In this document: positions 29,094 through 37,226 of the stretch, in pieces
How the letters are laid out: each line of letters starts with the position of its first letter
Numbering within the stretch: the stretch's first letter is position 1
Assembly: GCA_020073385.1 (NCBI GenBank)
Contig: JAIQFH010000044.1
Coordinates: forward strand, 1 to 64,000
Length of the DNA: 64,000 bases
Direction of reading: 5' to 3'
Source of the DNA: Terriglobia bacterium
GTDB taxonomy: Bacteria; Acidobacteriota; Terriglobia; Terriglobales; Acidobacteriaceae
The notes under the pieces: generated by a model
Told to the model about the DNA's origin: nothing
The model's input: the letters and a program-made list of their open reading frames with translations, nothing else
Databases searched by the model: none
Translations under genes and position numbers: made by a program

Positions 29094-31604
29094 ATGGAAA
29101 CTCTGCTTCAGAACGTCCGTTATGCTCTTCGGCAGTTGCGCAAATACCCCGGATTCACCGCGGTTGCGGTGCTCACGCTGGCAGTAGGGATCGGAGCAAA
29201 CGCAGCGATCTTTTCCCTTGTGGATCAGGTTCTGTTGAAGCAGTTGCCGGTCTCGGAGCCTGACCGTCTTGTGCAGCTCAAGTTCGTCGGTTCCGATACG
29301 GGGCACACGGATTCTTACGCAGGCGCGAACGAACTCTATTTTTCTTTTCCGATGTATCGCGATCTGCGCGATCAGAACAGTGTCTTTTCCGGCATGCTCG
29401 CGATGTTCCCGAAGCAGGTCGGTATCCAGTGGAAGAACAGTTCGAGCCTGGTCAATAGCGAACTGGTCAGCGGAAATTATTTTTCTGTACTGGGCGTAAG
29501 ACCGGCGTTCGGGCGTCTCTTCCTGCCAGAAGATAGCGCGGCGCGTGGTGCGTCGCCGCTGGTTGTCCTCAGTTACCGCTACTGGACGCAGCACTTCGCT
29601 TCCGATCCTGCGGTCATCAACCAGGGTGTTTCGATCAACGGAAATCCGTTCACCATCATTGGCGTGGTACAGCCCGGTTTCGACAGTGCGATCAGCGGAA
29701 CCCTTCCCGACATCTTCGTTCCCATCACGATGAAGCCGCTGATGACGCCTGGATGGGACGAACTCGAAGATCGCAGATCGAAGTGGCTGAACATTGTGGC
29801 GCGATTAAAACCTGGGATCACGGTGCAGCAGGCGGAAGCTGGGATCACTCCCTTGTGGAAGTCAGTGCGGGCCACCGAACTCCAAAGCATCACCGCGCAC
29901 AGCCAGCGCTTTCGCGATCAGTTCGTGGCGAAAAGTTACTTGACGCTGCTCGACGCGTCCAGGGGATTCTCCCCTTTGCGGGAGAACATGCGAGTACCGC
30001 TCCTGATTCTCATGGGCATGGTGGGATTACTCACGCTGATGGCAACCGCCAACGTTGGCAGCCTTCTACTGGTGCGGGCCGCCGGCCGTACGCGTGAAAT
30101 GTCCGTGCGCTACTCCTTAGGCGCGAGCCGCGCGAGAGTTATCGGGCAACTGCTGGTGGAAGGCCTGGGGCTTGGCCTCTCTGGAGGAGCACTTGGGCTC
30201 TTGCTTTCACCCCTGCTCGCCAAGGCGCTCATCGCCTTGATCACCCCGGTCTCGGCGGCGGGAGGAACGTCGCCACTTTCCGCAACTCTGGATCGTAGCG
30301 TTGTTCTTTTCTCTTTTCTCGTCTGCGTCTTCGCTAGCATTCTTTTCAGCCTCGCACCCATCGTTCAGTTCTATCGTCCGAAAGTCACTGCTGCGTTAAA
30401 GCAGCAAACTGGGACCGGGGAAATCGAGCATGCGCGATTTCGCCGCGTCACCGTCGGCGTACAGATTGCGCTAAGCATGATGTTGCTGGTGGGAGCCGGA
30501 CTGTTCAGCCGCACACTGAACAATCTGAGGTCAGTGGATGTCGGCTTTGTGACGGACCATCTGCTCACGTTCCAGCTCGATCCGCGGCTCGCCGGATACC
30601 AACCCGCGGCTGTGACCTCCTTGTATAAACGACTTCTCGATACCCTGAGTTCCCAGCCCGGCGTGGAATCGGTGGGCATGACTGACGACCCGGTGCTGGC
30701 GAATTCCGACAGCACGTTCTCGATCGACGTTCCTGGATATCAATTTCAGGAGGGCGAACACCACAGTTTTGAATGGGAGCACGTAACTCCCGCCTACTTT
30801 TCCACGTTACGGCTTCCCTTGCTGGCCGGCCGTTTTTTCACCGACGGAGACACTCCCACTTCGAGCAAGGTCGTCATCGTGAATCAGAGTTTTGTGCGCA
30901 AGTTTTTTGGAACCGCGGAGCAGGCACTCGGAAAGACATTCACGGTCGGCAAGACCAATCAACCATTCTCGATTGTAGGCGTGGTGAAAGATGCAAAGCA
31001 TTCCAGCGTGCACGAGGCCTTTGTCCCGTTCTTCTATACCCCCATCTTCCAAGACGCAGAGCCTGGTTCAGTAGCCGTTTACATCCGGACTCAACAGGCA
31101 CCTGAGAACGCTGCCAGCGCAGTTCGCACTGCCGTGTCTCAGATCGATTCCAAGCTTGTTGTCGACACTCTGCAATCCTTGAATTCGGGGATCGATCTCA
31201 CGCTGACGTCGGAGCGCATGCTTTCTTTCCTGGCAAGCAGTTTCGGAGTCGTAGCAGCATTCATCACTGCGATCGGCCTTTACGGCGTGCTGGCATACTC
31301 GATCGCGCAACGAACGCGGGAAATCGGAGTACGCATGGCGCTGGGAGCAACGCGCGGAGCGGTCGTGAAATTGGTCTTGCGCGAGGTCCTCATGATTACT
31401 GGCTGCAGCGTAGTTGTGGCTGCACCGCTGTCCATCGCTCTGAGTAGCTTCGTCAAGAACCAACTGTACGGAGTCTCGTACAGCGACCCGAAGACGCTGA
31501 TTTTCGTCGTACTGACAATTGGAATCGTTGCGCTTGCAGCCGCTTCTCTACCTGCTCGCCGGGCCGTACGAGTGCAGCCGATCACAGCACTCCGCTACGA
31601 ATGA
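29094..31604 (+). CDS. ADOP-type permease 7 of 9 (longest, variant first domain)
   Basis: At 836 residues this is the longest of the nine; the first FtsX core starts late (about 300), so the extra length is in the first periplasmic domain. Start LLQNVRYALRQLRKYPGF (Asp to Asn); end RVQPITALRYE, the only tail with Gln for Asp. The domain marker GVVQPGFDSAISGTLPDIF is of the GF-type seen in permease 3 rather than the classical FxFP type. The first core carries TLMATANVGSLLLVRAAGRTREMSVRY in its length, the second (about 711) GLYGVLAYSIAQRTREIG. It starts 6 bp after permease 6 behind GAGGA. Confidence 0.86.
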   Translation: METLLQNVRYALRQLRKYPGFTAVAVLTLAVGIGANAAIFSLVDQVLLKQLPVSEPDRLVQLKFVGSDTGHTDSYAGANELYFSFPMYRDLRDQNSVFSGMLAMFPKQVGIQWKNSSSLVNSELVSGNYFSVLGVRPAFGRLFLPEDSAARGASPLVVLSYRYWTQHFASDPAVINQGVSINGNPFTIIGVVQPGFDSAISGTLPDIFVPITMKPLMTPGWDELEDRRSKWLNIVARLKPGITVQQAEAGITPLWKSVRATELQSITAHSQRFRDQFVAKSYLTLLDASRGFSPLRENMRVPLLILMGMVGLLTLMATANVGSLLLVRAAGRTREMSVRYSLGASRARVIGQLLVEGLGLGLSGGALGLLLSPLLAKALIALITPVSAAGGTSPLSATLDRSVVLFSFLVCVFASILFSLAPIVQFYRPKVTAALKQQTGTGEIEHARFRRVTVGVQIALSMMLLVGAGLFSRTLNNLRSVDVGFVTDHLLTFQLDPRLAGYQPAAVTSLYKRLLDTLSSQPGVESVGMTDDPVLANSDSTFSIDVPGYQFQEGEHHSFEWEHVTPAYFSTLRLPLLAGRFFTDGDTPTSSKVVIVNQSFVRKFFGTAEQALGKTFTVGKTNQPFSIVGVVKDAKHSSVHEAFVPFFYTPIFQDAEPGSVAVYIRTQQAPENAASAVRTAVSQIDSKLVVDTLQSLNSGIDLTLTSERMLSFLASSFGVVAAFITAIGLYGVLAYSIAQRTREIGVRMALGATRGAVVKLVLREVLMITGCSVVVAAPLSIALSSFVKNQLYGVSYSDPKTLIFVVLTIGIVALAAASLPARRAVRVQPITALRYE

Positions 31605-31614
31605 AGGAGAGGAA

Positions 31615-34041
31615 ATGACTGGACTAATGCAAGACGTTCGTTTCGGGTTGCGGCAGTTGCACAAAAGCCTTGGTTTCACGGCTGTTGCGGCGTTTACGCT
31701 TGCGCTCGGAATCGGCGCGAACACAGCGATCTTCAGCCTGGTCAGCGGCATCCTTCTGCGGCCACTTCCCTACCCACGGCCTGCCGAACTGGTGAGCGTT
31801 ACAGGAACTTATCCCAAAGGCGCGTTCGCCGCCATGCGCGAACAAGTCCATACCATGGACGTCGCAGCCTACGCCGAGGGACATGAATTCAACCTCACTC
31901 ACGTGGGCGAACCTGTGCGGCTAACCGGCACTGCAGTTTCTGCCGAACTGTTCTCGATCCTGGGCACGCGCGCTGAATTAGGACGGACATTCTCTTCGGG
32001 CGAGGACGCGCCCGGCCAGGACAATTATGTGGTATTGAGCCACGATCTTTGGCAACAACGCTTCGGAGGAGATCCGGGGATCATCGGGCGTGCAATTGAT
32101 CTTGAGGGAGTCAGTCGGCAAGTCGTAGGAGTTATGCCCGCCGATTTCCGTTTCCCTTCTCCCAAGACGCAGCTGTGGGTGCCCTTGCACAATGAGCCCG
32201 GCAATGTTGCGACGTATTGGGCGGGGGATTTCATGCCGGTCATTGGCCGGCTTCATCCAGGCGTAACCAAGGCGCAGGCAGGTGCTGAAATTCGCTTGTT
32301 CCAGTCGCACGTATTCGACTTGTTTCCCTGGACCATGCCAAAGGCCTGGAATGCGGATGTGACCGTCATTAAATTACAACATGGCATGGTAGCCGACGTT
32401 CGAACGCGGCTGCTGCTGCTGTTGGGCGCGGTCGGATTGATTCTGCTCATCGCCTGCGCCAATGTCGCGAATCTGACGCTGTCTCGCGCAGCGACCCGGC
32501 AGAAGGAAATGGGAATCCGCTCTGCTCTGGGTGCTGGGCCGCGACGGATCGCCAAGCAGTTGTTAACTGAGAGCGTGTTGCTGTCCGGTGTAGGTGCAAT
32601 CCTGGGGTTCACGATCGCTGCGTTTGGCCTTTCCGCACTGAAATCCGTGTTGCCCAACGACACGCCGCGGTTATTGGATGTACAGCTGGATTGGCGCGTC
32701 TTGCTTTTCACCCTTGGGCTTGCGGTTCTTACCGGGCTGGCCTTCGGCCTGGCTCCCGCCCTCGAATCTTCACGAGCGGCGTTAACGGAGTCTCTGAATG
32801 CCGCTGGCCGCGGCGCGTCAGCTTCGGTATCGCGGCGACTGCGCGGATCGCTTGCCATCGCTGAAGTCGCGTTCTCCATCATGCTGGTGATCGCGGCGGG
32901 GCTCCTCATTCGAAGCTTTCGCGCGCTGTCGCACGTTGATACAGGTTTTCAGCCGGAACGGACGCTGACTGCACGAATTGCTCCCGACCAGTCCCTTTGC
33001 GCTGATCCTCAACGATGCATCACCTTCTATCGCGACGTTGTCGAACGCGTTCGCAGCACGGCAGGAATCAGTGGAGCTGCGCTGGTAAACACACTGCCCC
33101 TCAGCGGGCGAGTCGCCAAGCGTTCGTTTGACATCGAGAACTTCAGGGCAGCATCTCCATCTCAGTCCCAACCGCTCTTCTGGCTCGATGTCGTCACTTC
33201 CGACTACTTCCGGGTGATGGGCGTTCCCCTGATCTCCGGCAGATGGCTCAACGAGAGTGACGAGTCAGGAGGTCCTCCGGTTGCTGTCGTCTCGGCGACT
33301 ACCGCCAAACGTTTCTGGACCGATGGTGATGCCGTCGGCAAGCATGTGCGATTCGTCGGAGAAACGAACTGGCGGACTGTCGTGGGGATCGTCGCGGACG
33401 TAAAAGGCTACGACCTTCAAAACAACGAGCCCACCTTCATGAGGGGGACGGCGTATGTTCCTTACACGTCTGCAGCGACTCTAGAGGACGGACGCCTGCC
33501 TGCTGAGATGACCATCGCCGTCCGGACAACGGGCGCCAGCGCCAATGCGGCCAATCTGCTTCGCAGCACGCTAGCCGGACTGGCCCCCAACATTCCGATC
33601 ACAGAAGTTCGAACCATGAACGCGGTCGTTTCTGAAGCGGCTTCGAGTTCTGCCTCCATCACGCTGTTGTTCGCTTCTTTCGCCGGCATAGCGCTGGTAC
33701 TGGGCATCGTCGGCGTTTACGGCGTGCTTTCTTATCTCGTCTCACGCCGCAGAAGAGAAATGGGTGTTCGCATGGCCCTTGGCGCGCAGCGCAGCGACGT
33801 ACTGTGGCTGGTCATGAAGGAAGGCGCAAAATTCGCTGCGAGCGGAATCGCCCTCGGCATAGGCGGCGCATTCCTTGTGGCACGGCTACTATCGAGCCAA
33901 CTCTACGGCGTCAGCCCGATGGATGCCGTCACCTACATCACCGTTTCAATCGTCGTCGCGATCGTCACGCTGGCAGCTTGCTATATACCGGCCCGCCGAG
34001 CTATGGCGATCGATCCGATCATCGCACTTCGCTACGACTAG
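31615..34041 (+). CDS. ADOP-type permease 8 of 9
   Basis: 808 residues from ATG 31615, which has AAGGAGAGGAA directly in front; the frame is open further upstream into the end of permease 7, but those residues do not resemble the family. Start LMQDVRFGLRQLHKSLGF; end AIDPIIALRYD, the only tail with a final Asp. Domain marker GVMPADFRFP. A second-domain segment reads DQSLCADPQRC, with Cys462 and Cys468 in the periplasm. FtsX cores begin at about 261 ([20 protein letters not shown]) and about 682 (YGVLSYLVSRRRREMG). Its marker and cores are closest by eye to permease 1. Confidence 0.86.
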   Translation: MTGLMQDVRFGLRQLHKSLGFTAVAAFTLALGIGANTAIFSLVSGILLRPLPYPRPAELVSVTGTYPKGAFAAMREQVHTMDVAAYAEGHEFNLTHVGEPVRLTGTAVSAELFSILGTRAELGRTFSSGEDAPGQDNYVVLSHDLWQQRFGGDPGIIGRAIDLEGVSRQVVGVMPADFRFPSPKTQLWVPLHNEPGNVATYWAGDFMPVIGRLHPGVTKAQAGAEIRLFQSHVFDLFPWTMPKAWNADVTVIKLQHGMVADVRTRLLLLLGAVGLILLIACANVANLTLSRAATRQKEMGIRSALGAGPRRIAKQLLTESVLLSGVGAILGFTIAAFGLSALKSVLPNDTPRLLDVQLDWRVLLFTLGLAVLTGLAFGLAPALESSRAALTESLNAAGRGASASVSRRLRGSLAIAEVAFSIMLVIAAGLLIRSFRALSHVDTGFQPERTLTARIAPDQSLCADPQRCITFYRDVVERVRSTAGISGAALVNTLPLSGRVAKRSFDIENFRAASPSQSQPLFWLDVVTSDYFRVMGVPLISGRWLNESDESGGPPVAVVSATTAKRFWTDGDAVGKHVRFVGETNWRTVVGIVADVKGYDLQNNEPTFMRGTAYVPYTSAATLEDGRLPAEMTIAVRTTGASANAANLLRSTLAGLAPNIPITEVRTMNAVVSEAASSSASITLLFASFAGIALVLGIVGVYGVLSYLVSRRRREMGVRMALGAQRSDVLWLVMKEGAKFAASGIALGIGGAFLVARLLSSQLYGVSPMDAVTYITVSIVVAIVTLAACYIPARRAMAIDPIIALRYD

Positions 34042-34055
34042 GAGAGCAACCGAGA

Positions 34056-36494
34056 ATGGCTCACATGATGCAAGACTTACGTTACGCTCTACGCCAACTG
34101 CGCAAGAATCCCGGCTTTGCCGCGGTTGCGGTGATCACTCTGGCCTTGGGAATTGGCGCCAACACGGCTGTCTTCAGTGTCGTTGATGCGGTCATGCTGC
34201 GACCACTGCCCTATTACCAGCCAGAGCAATTGATTGAAGCCCAATCGATCAATACCCACAACCCTCAGCCCAGTGCCATTTGCTATCCCGATTTTTTTGA
34301 TTGGCGATCGCAGAACCATACTCTGGAACATCTGGTTTCGTATCACGACGCATCTTTTACGCTGACTGGCATCGACCGGCCCCTGCAACTGGATGGCGAG
34401 GTAGTTTCATGGGACCTTCTGCCCGCCATCGGCGTGCGGCCGGAACTCGGCCGCGGGTTCACCCCCGACGAGGAAAAGACCGGAACGCGCGTCATACTGA
34501 TCAGTCACGCGCTATGGACGTCGCAATTTGCGGCTGACAGAACGGTCGTAGGACGCGCCGTCCGGCTAAGCGGTGATCTGTACACGATCATCGGCGTTAT
34601 GCCGTCATCATTCCGATTTCCGCTCACACGGCCCACGAATGGCGTTTGGACGACCCTGGCGGTCGACGACGATCCCACCGACCCGCATTCAAACATAAAG
34701 AATCGTGGTGGGCACTTCCTGAATGCTTTTGGGAGGAGAAAACCGGGAAAAACGGTGGCCGAGGTCGATCAAGACCTGCGCGCGATCGCCGTGAATCTCG
34801 CGAGAGCTTATCCGAATACAAACACCAAGCATGACTCGGCCCGCGCCATTCCCGAGATCGAAGCCGTGCTCGGCGATACGAGAACCGCTCTTCTCGTTGT
34901 GCTGGGTTCAGTCGCTCTCGTGCTCTTAATTGCGTGTGGCAACATCGCCAACTTGTTGCTTGCAAGGATGCGCGAGAGACAGCGAGAGATGGCGCTGCGG
35001 TCGGCACTCGGCGCTGGGAGACGCAGAATCGTTTACCAACTGCTCGCTGAGAGCCTTGTCCTCGGCATCTGCGGCGGAGCAGTCGGCTGCGGCCTCGCTT
35101 TCGTTTGTACTCCAGCGATTCTGGCCCTCATCGGGGATACAGTCCCGCGTGCGGCAGATGCGGGGGTCGACCTTCGCGTCCTCGGCTTTGCGATGCTGTT
35201 GTCACTCGCCGCAGGGATGATCTTTGGGGTGATTCCTGCGATTTCAGGTGCACGCACTGATCTTGTCTCCACCTTGAAAGAAGGCGGACGATCCGAAGCC
35301 CTTGGACGTGACTGGCTTCGTTCCGGCCTCATCATCGGCCAGGTTGCGCTTGGCCTCCTGTTGACGGCGGGAGCGGGCTTGCTCATCACCAGCTTTAATC
35401 GACTGCTTCACACCGACGAGGGATTTAACCCGGACAATCTGACCACGATGTTTTTCGACATGCCGGACACACATTATAAGGACACGCGCGGACAGTTCTA
35501 TCGTGACTACTTCGAGAAGCTCCGTGCACTGCCCGGTGTCCAATCGGCCGCCGGCGGCCTGGTTCTCCCCATGACGGAAGAAGGGATCGTCATCAGCTTC
35601 GAAGATCCGGAGCACCCTGTGCCCGAAGGCCAACAGCCCAGCGCAGACCTTGCGCCGATCACCCCCGGATATTTCAATGTGATGCAGATCCCTCTGCTCG
35701 AAGGACGAGATTTCTCGGAACGCGACGACGTGAAGACTGAGCCTGTAATGATTGTGAACCAAGCCTTCGCGCAGAAATTCTTCCCGGGCGAGAATGTGCT
35801 CGGGAAAAAGCTGAAACCGGGCGCGGGAAATGGCGATCCGGGTGGTCCGTCTTGGCGTGAGATCGTCGGCGTCGTGGGGAATGTGAGATTGGGCGCGATG
35901 CAGCGCGAAATGCATCCAGCAATGTACCTGCCCGCGAGCCAACTCAATACCTGGTGCTGTCTGTACTCGGTAGTTCGCACCTCGCTCGATCCGACAAGCC
36001 TCGGAGCGAGCGTGCAACGTCTTGTCTCACAAATGGACAAGGACATTCCAGTCACGCGCATCCGCACGATGAGAGAGTTGATGTCGAGCGAACTGAATGA
36101 ACCCCGCTTTGCGATGGTTCTGTTAACCGCATTCGCGGGCCTTGCCCTCGTGCTTACGATCGTAGGTCTCTACGGCGTCATGACGTATTCGGTTTCGCGG
36201 CGTACCCGTGAGATCGGTGTTCGAATGGCGCTGGGTGCTCCGCGTACGTCGGTGCTGACCATGGTTCTTCGCGATGCCGCAATCTTGCTGATCTCGGGGA
36301 TCACGCTTGGGACGGTGAGCGCCCTGGCATCTGCGTCGATTCTGCAGAGCATGCTCTACGGCGCCAAGCCTCGAGACCCGATCGTCATGACCCTTGTCTG
36401 CATCGGTGTTGGAACAGTTGGTTTGGTTGCCGCATACATCCCTGCCCGCCGAGCCGCCAGGGTCGACCCCATGGTCGCATTGCGGTATGAGTAG
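34056..36494 (+). CDS. ADOP-type permease 9 of 9
   Basis: 812 residues from ATG 34056, 14 bp after permease 8 with AGGAG upstream. Start MMQDLRYALRQLRKNPGF; end RVDPMVALRYE. Domain marker GVMPSSFRFPLTRP. Vicinal cysteines (Cys634-Cys635 in NTWCCLYS) lie near the end of the second periplasmic domain. FtsX cores begin at about 274 (LLIACGNIANLLLARMRERQRE) and about 687 (GLYGVMTYSVSRRTREIG). It is the last permease; 21 bp later comes the second ATPase, so the array is bracketed by an ATPase gene on each side. Confidence 0.86.
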   Translation: MAHMMQDLRYALRQLRKNPGFAAVAVITLALGIGANTAVFSVVDAVMLRPLPYYQPEQLIEAQSINTHNPQPSAICYPDFFDWRSQNHTLEHLVSYHDASFTLTGIDRPLQLDGEVVSWDLLPAIGVRPELGRGFTPDEEKTGTRVILISHALWTSQFAADRTVVGRAVRLSGDLYTIIGVMPSSFRFPLTRPTNGVWTTLAVDDDPTDPHSNIKNRGGHFLNAFGRRKPGKTVAEVDQDLRAIAVNLARAYPNTNTKHDSARAIPEIEAVLGDTRTALLVVLGSVALVLLIACGNIANLLLARMRERQREMALRSALGAGRRRIVYQLLAESLVLGICGGAVGCGLAFVCTPAILALIGDTVPRAADAGVDLRVLGFAMLLSLAAGMIFGVIPAISGARTDLVSTLKEGGRSEALGRDWLRSGLIIGQVALGLLLTAGAGLLITSFNRLLHTDEGFNPDNLTTMFFDMPDTHYKDTRGQFYRDYFEKLRALPGVQSAAGGLVLPMTEEGIVISFEDPEHPVPEGQQPSADLAPITPGYFNVMQIPLLEGRDFSERDDVKTEPVMIVNQAFAQKFFPGENVLGKKLKPGAGNGDPGGPSWREIVGVVGNVRLGAMQREMHPAMYLPASQLNTWCCLYSVVRTSLDPTSLGASVQRLVSQMDKDIPVTRIRTMRELMSSELNEPRFAMVLLTAFAGLALVLTIVGLYGVMTYSVSRRTREIGVRMALGAPRTSVLTMVLRDAAILLISGITLGTVSALASASILQSMLYGAKPRDPIVMTLVCIGVGTVGLVAAYIPARRAARVDPMVALRYE

Positions 36495-36515
36495 AATTCG
36501 GAAATCGGAGACAAA

Positions 36516-37226
36516 ATGATTCAGCTGAAACATCTTGAGCGCAGTTACAAAACGCCCGCCGGCCAGACTTGGGTGCTCCGGCGCGTCAATCTTGAAATTC
36601 GCGAAGGCGAATTCATCACCGTCATGGGGCCCTCTGGCGCCGGCAAGTCTTCCCTGCTGAATGTCCTCGCTCTGCTCGATGACGCATGGGAGGGCGAATA
36701 CTGGTTCCGCGAGGAGGCGGTTCACGCCTTGAAGCGCAAGCAGCGTGCGGAAGTTGCGAAGCGCAACGTGGGCATGGTGTTTCAGAGCTATCACCTGCTG
36801 GATGACCTCACGGTGCAGGAGAACATCGATCTTCCGCTCTCGTATAAGGATATTCCGCGCAAGGAGCGGCAGAGTCTGGTGGCCGACACGCTCGATCGCT
36901 TTCAGATCGTCGCCAAGAAGGATCTGTATCCCAGCCAGCTCTCGGGCGGGCAACAACAATTGGTTGGCATTGCACGCGCTGTCATCCACAAGCCGGCTCT
37001 GCTTTTGGCTGACGAGCCAACCGGAAATCTTCACTCGACACAGGCAAAGGAGATCATGGAACTCTTTCGAGACCTGAATCAGCAAGGAACAACCATCGTG
37101 CAAGTGACGCACTCAGAGACGAATGCGGCGTACGGAAGCCGCACCATTCAGCTACGTGACGGCTGGATGGTCGGGGATACAGCCAATCCTGGGCTCTCTC
37201 AGCCGGCGGAGGTAAGCGCATCGTGA
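36516..37226 (+). CDS. ABC transporter ATPase 2
   Basis: 236 residues, same broad class as ATPase 1 but clearly a different subfamily. Walker A GPSGAGKS (38-45), Q-loop VFQSYHLL, signature LSGGQQQL (142-149) with Leu where ATPase 1 has Arg, Walker B LLLADEP, and switch His in VTHS. The D-loop reads GNLHS instead of GNLDS, so the D-loop Asp is replaced by His173. Walker B Glu is kept, so hydrolysis should still be possible. It might pair with ATPase 1 as an asymmetric dimer or serve a subset of permeases; neither can be decided here. Its stop overlaps the TolC-like start by 4 bp (GTGA). Confidence 0.94.
   Translation: MIQLKHLERSYKTPAGQTWVLRRVNLEIREGEFITVMGPSGAGKSSLLNVLALLDDAWEGEYWFREEAVHALKRKQRAEVAKRNVGMVFQSYHLLDDLTVQENIDLPLSYKDIPRKERQSLVADTLDRFQIVAKKDLYPSQLSGGQQQLVGIARAVIHKPALLLADEPTGNLHSTQAKEIMELFRDLNQQGTTIVQVTHSETNAAYGSRTIQLRDGWMVGDTANPGLSQPAEVSAS

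Noticed and set aside
31519-31614. Upstream extension of permease 8 to 31519
   Set aside because: The extra residues overlap permease 7 and do not match the conserved permease start; AAGGAGAGG directly before ATG 31615 decides the start.
33804-34055. Upstream extension of permease 9 to 33804
   Set aside because: It would translate the end of permease 8 in another frame as an Arg/His-rich segment; the family start MMQDLRYALRQ lies just after ATG 34056.
36123-37112. 329-residue minus-strand frame across permease 9 and ATPase 2
   Set aside because: It spans two real genes on the opposite strand and shows no domain.
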